NCBI GenBank assembly: GCA_018711185.1
Contig: DVIQ01000046.1
Location: forward strand, 1 to 39,602
DNA from: Candidatus Limivivens intestinipullorum
GTDB lineage: Bacteria; Bacillota; Clostridia; Lachnospirales; Lachnospiraceae
Reading direction: 5' to 3'
DNA length: 39,602 nucleotides
Below the pieces are notes generated by a model. It was given only the letters and a program-made list of their open reading frames with translations, was not told the DNA's origin and searched no databases. The position numbers and the translations under genes were made by a program. Of this stretch, positions 1-7,732 are shown one piece after another. Position 1 is the first letter of the stretch. Each line of letters opens with the position of its first letter.

Positions 1-123
1 GTTTGCCTCCGGCTTCCTTCAGACCCCACCTCACGATGACGCCCTTGCCATTAGCTGCACCCTTCCCACTGCCGGGCGGGTCAGGGACTTTCACCCCTTA
101 GAACGTGCGCCCGCCGGGCGCAC
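1..123 (-). mobile_element. Group II intron, 5' end (runs off the window)
   Basis: Read on the minus strand, the segment starting at 123 opens with GTGCG, the 5' consensus of bacterial group II introns. It continues with a GC-rich hairpin and a GGGTGAAAGTCCC stretch typical of intron domain I. The rest, including any reverse transcriptase, would lie beyond the left edge. The 5' splice site falls exactly at the end of the T-run of an intrinsic terminator (124-160), which is the insertion habit of bacterial class C (IIC) introns. That the element is a group II intron is recognised from the conserved start; the IIC assignment is inferred from the insertion site. Confidence 0.75.
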
Positions 124-160
124 AAAAAAGCAAGGCTGCCGCACTTCCTGTACGGCAGCC
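124..160 (-). terminator. Intrinsic terminator used as intron target
   Basis: On the minus strand an 8-bp stem (GGCTGCCG at 153-160 pairing with CGGCAGCC at 134-141) is followed by TTGCTTTTTT, ending at 124. It lies downstream of the lipoprotein gene and would end its transcript. The group II intron begins on the next base. Confidence 0.8.
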
Positions 161-212
161 TGTCCTGTCGCTTTGTGCTCCCGCACATAAGCGCAGCTCT
201 TTGGTTTATGAC

Positions 213-235
213 AGTTCAGCCAACCATGCTGAACC
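213..235. repeat. Short GTTCAGC palindrome
   Basis: AGTTCAGC (213-220) is followed after a 7-nt loop by GCTGAACC (228-235). It is one of many GGTTCAGC/GCTGAACC palindromes between genes in this window. It sits between the lipoprotein stop and its terminator. Confidence 0.55.
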
Positions 236-296
236 ATTGCTTCGTTTTTCTTCAGACGGCCTGCATTGCATCACGTCTCGCTTTTTATCTGGTGTT

Positions 297-1664
297 TTAA
301 GCTTCGGTGTCGGCGTCCGTCTCGCTTTCTTCTTCAGAAACGCTTTCGGTATCCGCTTCCGTCTCAGCCGCCGTTTCCTCAGTGTGAGCCGCCTCAGATG
401 TTTCCGTTTCTGTATCCACTGTGGTCTCAGTGTCCGTTTCCGTTGTCACGGCCTCTGTCTCCTCGGCTTCTTCTGCCGACAAAAGCGCGTCCTCCGCGTC
501 AAAGGAATCCATAATGCTCTTTACCAAATCCACAGACGCTTCATCCTGAACCTGCGCGGCAATCTGGTATCCCTCATTGTTCGCGTTCATAATCAGGTAG
601 CTGACGCCATAGGTGGTATCCTCAGATCCTTCTGCCGGAACCAGCACATAGTAGCAGCTCTGCAGACCATTTTCTTCTTCGGTGTATGTAAAGTCCTGAA
701 CCTCATACGCTTCCTGAGTCGACTCGTCAAGCTGCGCTTCCAGTTCTTCCTGGGTCATCGGGAACTGAATATCGTTGTTCTCGATCGCCGTACTGTCAAA
801 CGGCAGAACATACATCTCAATTCCATCTGTAGTAAAGGAGGTACTGTCATCCGTTTCATCAGACTCTATGCTCCAGTCATTGGAAGGAAGAACCAGCGTA
901 TATGCGGCATCCCTCGATGTATAAGTGTAACCCGCGGCTTCTTCCGTCTCGCTTACCGCCTCGGTCTCGGTTTCGCTTACCGCCTCGGTCTCGGTTTCGC
1001 TTACTGCCTCGGTTTCACTCTCGCTTGCCGCTTCGGTCTCCGTTTCGCTCTCGGTCTCGCTTACCGCTTCGGTTTCTGTCTCGCTTACTGCCTCGGTTTC
1101 TGTCTCGCTTACCGCCTCGGTCTCGGTTTCGCTTACTGCCTCGGTTTCACTCTCGGTCTCGGTTTCGCTTACTGCCTCAGTTTCCGTTTCGCTCTCCGTC
1201 TCGCTTACCGCTTCAGTTTCCGTTTCGCTCTCCGTCTCGCTTACTGCCTCGGTTTCACTCTCGCTTTCTGCGTCCGTTACCTCCTCAACGTCAGCTTCTG
1301 AACCGCTTTCTGCATCGGTTTCAGACTCAGACTGCATCTCTGTATCTGTAAGCGCTTCCGTGGTTTCTTCTTCAGACCCTGCTTCTGTTGTTTCTTCCTC
1401 TGCAGACTCAGCCTCCGTGGTCTCTTCTTCCATTGTCGCAGCCTCCGTGGTCTCTTCCTCAGTTGTCGCAGCCTCCGTGGTCTCTTCTTCCGTTGTCTCA
1501 GCCTCGGTAGTTTCTTCTTCTGTACTCTCGGCTTCCGTCGTTTCTGCTTCCGTAGTAGACGCCTCGGTAGTTTCTGTCTCTTCCGTACTAGTGCTGCAGG
1601 ATGTAGCTGCCACCGCGCATAAAGAGGTAACGGCAAGCAGCGCAATTATTTTCTTGTACTTCAT
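297..1664 (-). CDS. Glu/Thr-repeat putative lipoprotein
   Basis: The 455-residue product is a predicted surface lipoprotein of unknown function. The start at 1664 has GGAGGAAGCAAATT just upstream; an in-frame ATG at 1685 does not. Residues 1-22 form a lipoprotein-type signal peptide with cysteine at 23 (ATSC). Residues 24-242 are low complexity and acidic: first TTEAE/TEEE units, then about eleven units of EAVSETET and a 12-residue variant, encoded by 24- and 36-nt DNA repeats. Residues 243 to about 403 form a compact non-repetitive domain (YTLVLPSNDW, YVLVPAEGS) resembling small secreted domains but not assigned to a family. A second acidic Thr/Glu tail ends the protein. The repeat region probably acts as a stalk. 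A strong promoter precedes it. Confidence 0.8.
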   Translation of the reverse strand: MKYKKIIALLAVTSLCAVAATSCSTSTEETETTEASTTEAETTEAESTEEETTEAETTEEETTEAATTEEETTEAATMEEETTEAESAEEETTEAGSEEETTEALTDTEMQSESETDAESGSEADVEEVTDAESESETEAVSETESETETEAVSETESETETEAVSETETESETEAVSETETEAVSETETEAVSETETEAVSETESETETEAASESETEAVSETETEAVSETETEAVSETEEAAGYTYTSRDAAYTLVLPSNDWSIESDETDDSTSFTTDGIEMYVLPFDSTAIENNDIQFPMTQEELEAQLDESTQEAYEVQDFTYTEEENGLQSCYYVLVPAEGSEDTTYGVSYLIMNANNEGYQIAAQVQDEASVDLVKSIMDSFDAEDALLSAEEAEETEAVTTETDTETTVDTETETSEAAHTEETAAETEADTESVSEEESETDADTEA

Positions 1665-1726
1665 AATTTGCTTCCTCCAAAACATAAAAAAATAATATAA
1701 CAGGGGTTTTAAACTCTGATAGTTTC

Positions 1727-1755
1727 AGTATACGGCCAACTTTTCCGGTAGTCAA
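1727..1755 (-). promoter_or_regulatory. Promoter of the repeat lipoprotein
   Basis: On the minus strand TTGACT (1750-1755) and TATACT (1727-1732) are separated by exactly 17 nt, a near-consensus sigma-A promoter. It lies about 63 nt upstream of the start codon. Confidence 0.8.
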
Positions 1756-1800
1756 ATAAAAATTTAATGAAATTCTTTTCGAATTTTTATTTTCGTCCCT

Positions 1801-2310
1801 TTACATGCATTCACCCATATATTCTTTTATGGTATTCATGTCCCCCATTGAGAACCCGTCCTTTTTCAAAAGAACGCTGACCTTATCCTGGCAGTTAATA
1901 ACCCAGAGGTTTCTGCTTTCAAAAATTCCCAAAATGTCTTTATAATAAACAGTCATCGTTTTCCCCGTTTCCGCGGTTACTACAAAGTGATCTTTGTAAA
2001 ATACCGTATCTCGTTCCGGGTTCCTGCCCGAGCCGTTGGCCATGGCTTGAAACTTCTTTTTGTTTCCGGATCTTGGCTGCACAAAGACAATCCATGCCAG
2101 AATGGCGCACACAAAAATCAATTCTCCTGCCAGGTATATTACACTGCCGCTGGTGCGCAGCATCCATGCTCCCGTAACCACAAAGACCAGCGCCAGAATC
2201 AGAATAAGATTCCGTATACCTCTTTTATAGGCGTAGCCCCTGGAAGCAAGCCGCCCTTCCTGGAACAGTTTTGGCGTAATGGTTATGTGATTTTTTGCGA
2301 TTGGTTCCAT
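1801..2310 (-). CDS. Small membrane protein with YcxB-like C-terminal domain
   Basis: The 169-residue product starts at 2310, where AGGAGGAAAAT precedes the ATG; an in-frame ATG at 2325 has no ribosome site. Two hydrophobic helices follow an N-terminal segment (NLILILALVFVVTGAW, then VIYLAGELIFVCAILAWIVF). The cytosolic tail has the pattern of YcxB-like domains: FYKDHFVV, a YYKDILGIFES stretch and a C-terminal KEYMGE. Those domains are small and beta-rich and their function is unknown. The family call rests on layout and motif resemblance only. The gene is transcribed alone, with a TATAAT box upstream. Confidence 0.65.
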   Translation of the reverse strand: MEPIAKNHITITPKLFQEGRLASRGYAYKRGIRNLILILALVFVVTGAWMLRTSGSVIYLAGELIFVCAILAWIVFVQPRSGNKKKFQAMANGSGRNPERDTVFYKDHFVVTAETGKTMTVYYKDILGIFESRNLWVINCQDKVSVLLKKDGFSMGDMNTIKEYMGECM

Positions 2311-2407
2311 ATTTTCCTCCTGCATTTCCTGATTTTCATGAAAACATTATACTGCAAAAAAACGGTTTTGAAAATACTTTATCTGGATAGCATTTCCCTG
2401 CTTTCTG

Positions 2408-2416
2408 TGCTAGAAT
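2408..2416 (+). promoter_or_regulatory. Extended -10 promoter of the PurF-like gene
   Basis: TGCTAGAAT is an extended -10 element (TGn plus TAGAAT). No good -35 is visible at the expected distance. Transcription would begin near 2423 and give a leader of about 110 nt. Confidence 0.5.
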
Positions 2417-2429
2417 AGAGAGGAACGTA

Positions 2430-2491
2430 CTGTCCGCTGCATCCTCAGGCGTCGATTGTCTGAGGCAGAAACGTGATTTCACTGCGGACAG
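2430..2491 (+). promoter_or_regulatory. Structured 5' leader RNA, unclassified
   Basis: CTGTCCGC (2430-2437) pairs perfectly with GCGGACAG (2484-2491). Inside it, CCTCAG (2443-2448) pairs with CTGAGG (2460-2465), leaving an unpaired 3' strand of about 18 nt. The closed structure lies 30 nt before the ribosome site of the PurF-like gene. It does not match the conserved cores of the purine, PRPP, ZTP or tetrahydrofolate riboswitches as I remember them. A regulatory role is inferred only from the structure and position. Confidence 0.45.
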
Positions 2492-2535
2492 GAGCACAAC
2501 AAAATGTTATCATCACAGAAAAGGAGAACAATTTC

Positions 2536-3945
2536 ATGGGCGGTTTTTTCGCAGTTGCATCGAAAGAAAACTGTGTCCTGGACCTTTTTTACGGCACAGA
2601 CTATCATTCACATCTCGGAACGCGCAGAGCAGGTATGGCGGTTCACGGCAAAGCCGGATTCCAGCGTTCTATTCACAACATTCAAAATTCGCCGTTCCGC
2701 ACAAAATTCGAAACCGATGTCAATGAGCTGGACGGGAATCTCGGCATCGGATGTATTTCCGATTTTGAACCTCAGCCTCTGATTGTGCATTCCCATCTCG
2801 GAAGCTACGCCATCACCACCGTAGGCCGGATTAACAACGCGAAAGAGCTGATGAGCGAACTTTTTGAAAATGGTTTCAGCCACTTTCTGGAAATGAGCGA
2901 AGGAAATATCAATCCCACCGAAATTGCCGCGGCGCTGATTAACCGCCAGGCTTCGATACCGGAAGGAATCCAGTATCTCCAGAGCCGTGTGCGCGGTTCT
3001 CTCACCGTGCTGGTGCTCACAAGCGAAGGAGTCTACGCGGCCAGGGATCTTCTTGGAAGGACGCCGGTTGTCCTTGGGAAGAAGCCGGGAGCCTGCTGCG
3101 CCGCTTTTGAGAGCTTCTCCTATTTAAATCTTGACTATGTCTATGACCGGGAGCTTGGTCCGGGCGAGATCGTCTTTATGACGCCGGAGGGCGTACAGAC
3201 TGTGATCCCGCCGGGAAATGAAATGAAGATATGCTCGTTCCTGTGGGTATACTACGGCTATCCCACCGCTACTTATGAAGGGGTAAACGTGGAGGAAATG
3301 CGTTATCGCTGCGGTCAGATTCTTGCCAGGCGCGACAAAGACAAGGTATCGCCGGACAGCGTGGCAGGCGTCCCGGACTCCGGTATCGCCCACGCGGTAG
3401 GCTACGCCAACGAATCTGGCATTCCGTTTTCCAGACCTTTTATTAAATATACTCCTACCTGGCCCCGTTCCTTCATGCCCACGGCCCAGAAGCAGCGGGA
3501 TCTGATCGCGCACATGAAGCTGATTCCGGTGGACAGCCTGATTCGGGACAAAAAGCTTCTCCTCATCGACGATTCCATTGTCCGGGGAACCCAGCTTCGT
3601 GAAACCACGGAGTTCCTGTACCGCAGCGGCGCGAAGGAGGTGCATATCCGTCCCGCCTGCCCCCCGCTTGTGTACGGCTGTAAATTTTTGAATTTCTCCC
3701 GTTCCTCCTCTGATCTGGACCTGATCACCCGCCGGGTGATTCTGAAGCGGGAAGGCCCCCACGCGGATGAGATGCTTCCCAGCTACACCGATCCGGACAG
3801 CGAGAACTATAAAGAGATGGTGGAGGAAATCCGGAAGCAGTTAAACTTTACGACTCTGCATTATCACAGACTGGATGATCTGGTTGAATCCATTGGGATT
3901 TCTCCCTGCAAGCTGTGTACCTACTGCTGGAGTGGAAAAGAATAA
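2536..3945 (+). CDS. PurF-like amidophosphoribosyltransferase lacking the N-terminal cysteine
   Basis: The 469-residue product resembles amidophosphoribosyltransferase, the first enzyme of purine synthesis. The start at 2536 is fixed by AAGGAG nine bases upstream. The C-terminal half keeps the PRPP-binding loop (LLIDDSIVRGTQ) and cysteines placed like the iron-sulfur ligands of Bacillus PurF (KICSF, RPACPP, CKLCTYC). The N-terminal glutaminase half keeps YHSHLGTRRAG, but the protein begins MGGFF where true PurF has a cysteine directly after the initiator methionine. That cysteine is the nucleophile of class II amidotransferases, so glutamine hydrolysis is not expected. It may use ammonia, act as a regulator or have another role. 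No other purine gene is nearby. Transcribed alone from its own promoter. Confidence 0.85.
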   Translation: MGGFFAVASKENCVLDLFYGTDYHSHLGTRRAGMAVHGKAGFQRSIHNIQNSPFRTKFETDVNELDGNLGIGCISDFEPQPLIVHSHLGSYAITTVGRINNAKELMSELFENGFSHFLEMSEGNINPTEIAAALINRQASIPEGIQYLQSRVRGSLTVLVLTSEGVYAARDLLGRTPVVLGKKPGACCAAFESFSYLNLDYVYDRELGPGEIVFMTPEGVQTVIPPGNEMKICSFLWVYYGYPTATYEGVNVEEMRYRCGQILARRDKDKVSPDSVAGVPDSGIAHAVGYANESGIPFSRPFIKYTPTWPRSFMPTAQKQRDLIAHMKLIPVDSLIRDKKLLLIDDSIVRGTQLRETTEFLYRSGAKEVHIRPACPPLVYGCKFLNFSRSSSDLDLITRRVILKREGPHADEMLPSYTDPDSENYKEMVEEIRKQLNFTTLHYHRLDDLVESIGISPCKLCTYCWSGKE

Positions 3946-3954
3946 TAATCGGAT

Positions 3955-3980
3955 GCCGCCTGTCCGGCGGCGGACTTTTT
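3955..3980 (+). terminator. Terminator of the PurF-like gene
   Basis: GCCGCC (3955-3960) and GGCGGC (3966-3971) form a stem, followed by GGACTTTTT. It begins 10 nt after the stop codon. Confidence 0.7.
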
Positions 3981-3992
3981 CAGTAAAAGTAA

Positions 3993-4034
3993 GGCGCTTC
4001 CTGCCTTTCGCCAGCAGGAAGCGCCCTGTTTTTC
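3993..4034. terminator. Bidirectional terminator between the PurF-like gene and ddh
   Basis: GGCGCTTCCTGC (3993-4004) pairs perfectly with GCAGGAAGCGCC (4014-4025), a 12-bp stem. T-rich sequence follows on the plus strand (CTGTTTTTC) and also on the minus strand (TTACTTTTACTG). It can serve the two convergent genes. Confidence 0.75.
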
Positions 4035-4058
4035 TTCTGATTTCTCTATTTTCATCAG

Positions 4059-4079
4059 CGGTTCGGCCATGCCGAACCG
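4059..4079. repeat. CGGTTCGGC palindrome
   Basis: CGGTTCGGC (4059-4067) and GCCGAACCG (4071-4079) flank a 3-nt loop and are followed by TTAC. It is a GC-shifted member of the GGTTCAGC palindrome family, 10 nt from the ddh stop codon. Confidence 0.6.
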
Positions 4080-4088
4080 TTACCTGTT

Positions 4089-5075
4089 TTACAGCATGGA
4101 TGCCCGCAGTTCTTCCCCGCTCTTCGCGCTCAAATATGCCGGCGGGATGTCAAAGACTGTCTTGCATCCGGTCTGTCCCTCCTTTGCCATGCGGCAGGCC
4201 GCTCTGGCATAGGCCACGATCACGCTGGAAGTAAATTCCGGGTTTGAGTCCAGCTTCAGGCTGTACTCGATCAGATGATGATGCTCTTTCTCCCAGCCGG
4301 TCACGCCGCTGCGCAGCACAAAACCGCCGTGGGGGATCCCGCTGTGATTTTTGTCAAGCTCTTCCTGGCTGATGAAATGAACCGTGGTATCATAATCCGC
4401 GAAATAGTTGGGCATGGTTTTAATTTCCTGCTCCACCTTCGCGGCGTCGGCTCCCTCTTCGAGAACCACAAAGCATTCTCTGGTATGCTTTTCCCTGGTG
4501 GTCAGCTCCGGATTTTTGCCGGAACGCGCGGCCTCAAGGGCACTTTCCACGGGAATCGTATACTGTTTCGCGTTCTTTACGCCCGGAATCCGCCGAATGG
4601 CATCGGAATGCCCCTGGCTTACGCCCCTGCCCCAGAAGGTATAATCCTTTCCTTCCGGGAGAATCGCGTTGGCGTACATCCTGTTCAGAGAAAACATACC
4701 CGGATCCCAGCCCACGGAAATCACGGCAACCTTACCGGATTCTCTGGCGGCGGCATCTACATTCGCGAAATGCTCCGGGATTCTGGCATGGGTGTCAAAG
4801 CTGTCCACTACGTTGAAAAGCTTCGCGTACTCCGGCGTCTGCTTCGGCAGATCCGTGGCGCTTCCGCCGCAGAGAATCAGCACATCGATTTTGTCCTTCC
4901 ACGAAGCCGCGTCCTCCGCTCTGCATACGGCGGCTGTTTTTGTGAGAATGTTCACTGTTTCCGGAGCTCTTCTGGTGAATACAGCCGCAAGTTCCATATC
5001 CGGATTCTGGCGCACGGCACATTCAACACCCCGTCCCAGATTTCCGTATCCCATAATTCCGATTCTTATGCTCAT
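4089..5075 (-). CDS. ddh: meso-Diaminopimelate D-dehydrogenase
   Basis: This NADPH enzyme reductively aminates tetrahydrodipicolinate to meso-diaminopimelate in one step, serving lysine and peptidoglycan synthesis. The 328-residue length is normal for the family. The N-terminus is a dinucleotide-binding fold (IRIGIMGYGNLGRGVE). Family signatures follow: VDSFDTHARIPEH, VISVGWDPGMFSLNR and FWGRGVSQGHSDAIRRI. The C-terminal substrate region includes PHGGFVLRSG and SNPEFTSSV. The start has AGGAGGTAAAC upstream. The gene is a single unit with its own promoter and a shared terminator downstream. Confidence 0.93.
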   Translation of the reverse strand: MSIRIGIMGYGNLGRGVECAVRQNPDMELAAVFTRRAPETVNILTKTAAVCRAEDAASWKDKIDVLILCGGSATDLPKQTPEYAKLFNVVDSFDTHARIPEHFANVDAAARESGKVAVISVGWDPGMFSLNRMYANAILPEGKDYTFWGRGVSQGHSDAIRRIPGVKNAKQYTIPVESALEAARSGKNPELTTREKHTRECFVVLEEGADAAKVEQEIKTMPNYFADYDTTVHFISQEELDKNHSGIPHGGFVLRSGVTGWEKEHHHLIEYSLKLDSNPEFTSSVIVAYARAACRMAKEGQTGCKTVFDIPPAYLSAKSGEELRASML

Positions 5076-5164
5076 GTTTACCTCCTGTGCCGCGTATGGC
5101 GGCTTGTCTAAAAATCATTCTCTCAGAGAAACTCGTCTCTCTGTGCCCGTCCGGGCCTCTCTGT

Positions 5165-5193
5165 ATTATAGTATCCATGGTAAAATTTCGCAA
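5165..5193 (-). promoter_or_regulatory. Promoter of ddh
   Basis: Minus strand TTGCGA (5188-5193), a 17-nt spacer and TATAAT (5165-5170). The leader of about 85 nt contains a GCCCG/CGGGC hairpin but no riboswitch that I recognise. Confidence 0.75.
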
Positions 5194-5284
5194 GTGAATC
5201 CGCTTAATCAACCATCTGGTCGGTTATAACTCAGCCATGCTCCATGAACCCGCGTCTCTTCCCAGTCCGACGGCAGTGTCTTTC

Positions 5285-6058
5285 CTACCACTGCCCATAA
5301 TATTCCCGCATAATCTCTCCCGTCTTCTCATCCTCCTTAATCGTCCGGATCAGTCCCGCCACATACTTTGCCGCGATCTCATACTTCTTCCGTCCGATCT
5401 CCCCGGAAGCCGGCATCGGATCGCCGTCCTGGTGAGTGGGATGGTCCGCGTACCAGCTCACCGGCGTCTGGATTCCCTGCATATGATCCAGACGGTGCTG
5501 ATTGACGGCACCCACCGGATTAACCCGGTCCATATGCACCAACTCCGGACGGTAAGCCATCACCAGCTCCGTCTCCGTTTTCGCGGCGTGGCCATCCTCT
5601 GATGGCGATGGGTACGTCTCATTACACTGATTTATAATATCAAAAATCCCGATTTTATAGACTGTATAGTCCCGTTTTCTGTGAAGCTGCGCCTGCAGGA
5701 AATAGTTCAGGAAATTGATATTTCCTCCATGGGATTCCAGAAGAACGATTTTCTTAAAACCGTTTCGGTAAATTTCCTCCGCCACTTCCTCCAAAAGCTC
5801 CATCTGCATCTTCGGAGACACAGCAATGGTTCCCGGCACATGCCTTGCCTCGTTAATCTGCCCGAAAAAATAATACGGAAAAATCACGAACGGCTCAATT
5901 TCTGCCGCCATCCCGGCAATGGTTCTTCCGATAATCATATCCGTCCCCAAAGGCAGATGATCTCCGTGCTTTTCCACAACGCCCATGGGGATTACGCACA
6001 CCTGCGTCTCCTTTGCCGCCTTCTGAAAATCCTGTGCCGTCAATTCTTCCCAATACAT
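5285..6058 (-). CDS. Creatininase-family metal-dependent amidohydrolase
   Basis: The 257-residue product belongs to the creatininase/MftE/ArfB family of metal-dependent hydrolases that open cyclic or linear amides. Metal-ligand motifs are present: E29, H31 and H34 in VEKHGDHLPLGTD with D40, SHGGN near residue 110, and the DGHAAKTET stretch near 155-165. The substrate cannot be told from sequence. It is the last gene of the ABC transporter operon, 3 nt after the MBL-fold gene, so it probably acts on the imported compound or a breakdown product. No clear terminator was seen downstream. Confidence 0.85.
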   Translation of the reverse strand: MYWEELTAQDFQKAAKETQVCVIPMGVVEKHGDHLPLGTDMIIGRTIAGMAAEIEPFVIFPYYFFGQINEARHVPGTIAVSPKMQMELLEEVAEEIYRNGFKKIVLLESHGGNINFLNYFLQAQLHRKRDYTVYKIGIFDIINQCNETYPSPSEDGHAAKTETELVMAYRPELVHMDRVNPVGAVNQHRLDHMQGIQTPVSWYADHPTHQDGDPMPASGEIGRKKYEIAAKYVAGLIRTIKEDEKTGEIMREYYGQW

Positions 6059-6061
6059 AGA

Positions 6062-6889
6062 TCAAGCTCCTTTCTTCCGATACAGCATCGCCACGCCTCC
6101 GGTTCGATGCTCCAAAGCCTCTCCCCGGAAGTATTTTACCAGCGGATCCTTCGCTCCCGCAAGGATTTCCTTCACGCACCGCAGGGTATCCTCTATGATC
6201 CCGACGCCGATATCCTCCATACAGTGTCCGCTGTACAGATGGCGTACTTCCGGAAATTTCCTCCGGAACCGTTCCACCGCACGTCCGTATTCTTCCACAC
6301 TCGTTCCCGACTCCGGGAAAATCCAGGGCGTAGGATTGATGGAATCCCCCGCGAAAGCGTCCCCTCTCTCCATGTCCACAAACACGAAAGATTCCTTTGT
6401 ATGCCCCGGAACCATGCAGGCCGTCAGGCTCACTCCGCCCAGGTCAAGGGTCATTCCGTCCGTCAGAGGACGATAGGCAAAATAGCCCTCCCGGACAATG
6501 CTCTTTGCGAATTTCTGATAGCGCTCCTCATCGCCCTCCACAGCCGCACGCAGAAAATCCATACGCTGTTTCAAAGACGCGGCCTCCATACCGCTCTCCT
6601 TCCATTCCCGCATTTCCAGCGGGGACGCGTAAATTTCACTTTCCTGTCCATCGGTGTCAAATAGAGGATGCCCGCCCACATGATCCAGATGAACATGGGT
6701 GGTAAGGACGGTCACCGGCAGCTTTGTCAGCCCGGAAACGACCTCTTTTAAATCCCCGATGCCGCATCCGGTATCGATAAGCGCCGCCCGTTTGCTCCCT
6801 GCCACCAGCGCCATGGAATCCGTAAAATCTTTTCGTATATCTTCTCCGATAATCCAGGTATTTTCATGAATCTGATTGATCCGGTACAT
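6062..6889 (-). CDS. MBL-fold metallo-hydrolase
   Basis: The 275-residue product has the metallo-beta-lactamase fold. The THVHLDHVGGH motif gives ligands H65, H67, D69 and H70. Further ligands are likely in the VPGHTKESF and YSGHCMED segments. This set fits a binuclear zinc hydrolase of the glyoxalase II/lactonase group, but no specific substrate is indicated. The ATG has AGGAGG upstream. It lies 9 nt downstream of the second permease gene and 3 nt upstream of the creatininase-family gene. Confidence 0.85.
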   Translation of the reverse strand: MYRINQIHENTWIIGEDIRKDFTDSMALVAGSKRAALIDTGCGIGDLKEVVSGLTKLPVTVLTTHVHLDHVGGHPLFDTDGQESEIYASPLEMREWKESGMEAASLKQRMDFLRAAVEGDEERYQKFAKSIVREGYFAYRPLTDGMTLDLGGVSLTACMVPGHTKESFVFVDMERGDAFAGDSINPTPWIFPESGTSVEEYGRAVERFRRKFPEVRHLYSGHCMEDIGVGIIEDTLRCVKEILAGAKDPLVKYFRGEALEHRTGGVAMLYRKKGA

Positions 6890-6898
6890 CGTTTCCTC

Positions 6899-7732
6899 CT
6901 ACCCTTTGACGGCTCCTGCCGCCATTCCTTCAATAATCTTTTTATTAAAGAACAAAAACAGAAGCAGCATAGGTATCGTCACCAGCACAATATCCGCGAA
7001 CAGCAGGTTGTATTTACTGGCGAATTTTCCCATGAAGTTATACAGCGTAAGCTGAATCGTCACATTGTCGTTTCCCGGCAGGAAATACAATGGATTTGTG
7101 AAATCATTGAAAATCGTCACAGACTGCAGGATCGTAACCGTAGAGGCAATCGGCGTCAGCAGGGGCGCGATGACGGAGGTAAAAATGCGCAGTCTGCCGC
7201 AGCCGTCGATTCTGGCCGCCTCCTCGATTTCCCTTGGAATGGCGCCCATATACCCCCGGAACAGCATGGTGGTAAAGGGAATCCCCAGGGCGATTTCCAC
7301 CAGCACCATCCCCGGTATGGTTTTATAAAGGCCGATATTCTGCATCACCCAGATAGTCGGGAGAATCGCCGGAGGGATCATAAGTCCCGTCAGAATCAGG
7401 GTATTTACCACCTTCGTCAGCCGATCCTTCCGCCGCTGAATCACGTACCCCGCCATAGAGCAAACCAGCAGAAGTCCCGCCACGGAAAACAGCGTAATCA
7501 CCACACTGTTGAAAAAGGCCCGTACAATCATATAATGCTGGTTGGAAAAGGCTTCAAAGTAATTCTCCGCGATATGAAAACTCTCCGGCCAGGAAATGGA
7601 GAGCTGCCTGGCCGCTTTCTGGTCTTTAAAGGAATTGATAACCAGGAAGTAAAGAGGTACGCCGAAAATCAGCAGCGCCGCTCCCAAAACCACAATATCC
7701 GCCAAAAGCAGACGAAGCTTTTTTCCGCGCAT
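6899..7732 (-). CDS. Carbohydrate ABC transporter permease (MalG type)
   Basis: The 277-residue inner-membrane subunit has six likely helices. Its EAA loop (IEEAARIDGCGRLRIFTSVIAPLL) is the contact site for the ATPase. The protein ends in a short basic tail after VTIPMLLLFLFF, as usual in MalG-type permeases. It overlaps the upstream permease by ATGA, so the two are translationally coupled. Substrate is unknown. Confidence 0.9.
   Translation of the reverse strand: MRGKKLRLLLADIVVLGAALLIFGVPLYFLVINSFKDQKAARQLSISWPESFHIAENYFEAFSNQHYMIVRAFFNSVVITLFSVAGLLLVCSMAGYVIQRRKDRLTKVVNTLILTGLMIPPAILPTIWVMQNIGLYKTIPGMVLVEIALGIPFTTMLFRGYMGAIPREIEEAARIDGCGRLRIFTSVIAPLLTPIASTVTILQSVTIFNDFTNPLYFLPGNDNVTIQLTLYNFMGKFASKYNLLFADIVLVTIPMLLLFLFFNKKIIEGMAAGAVKG

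Noticed and set aside
105..1301. A 398-codon plus-strand open frame rich in Phe, Leu and Arg
   Set aside because: It is the complement of the Glu/Thr repeat gene. The minus strand has a signal peptide, a ribosome site and a promoter; the plus strand has none.
5076..5164. Possible lysine riboswitch before ddh
   Set aside because: The leader is about 85 nt with simple hairpins, too short for the lysine riboswitch and without its conserved core.
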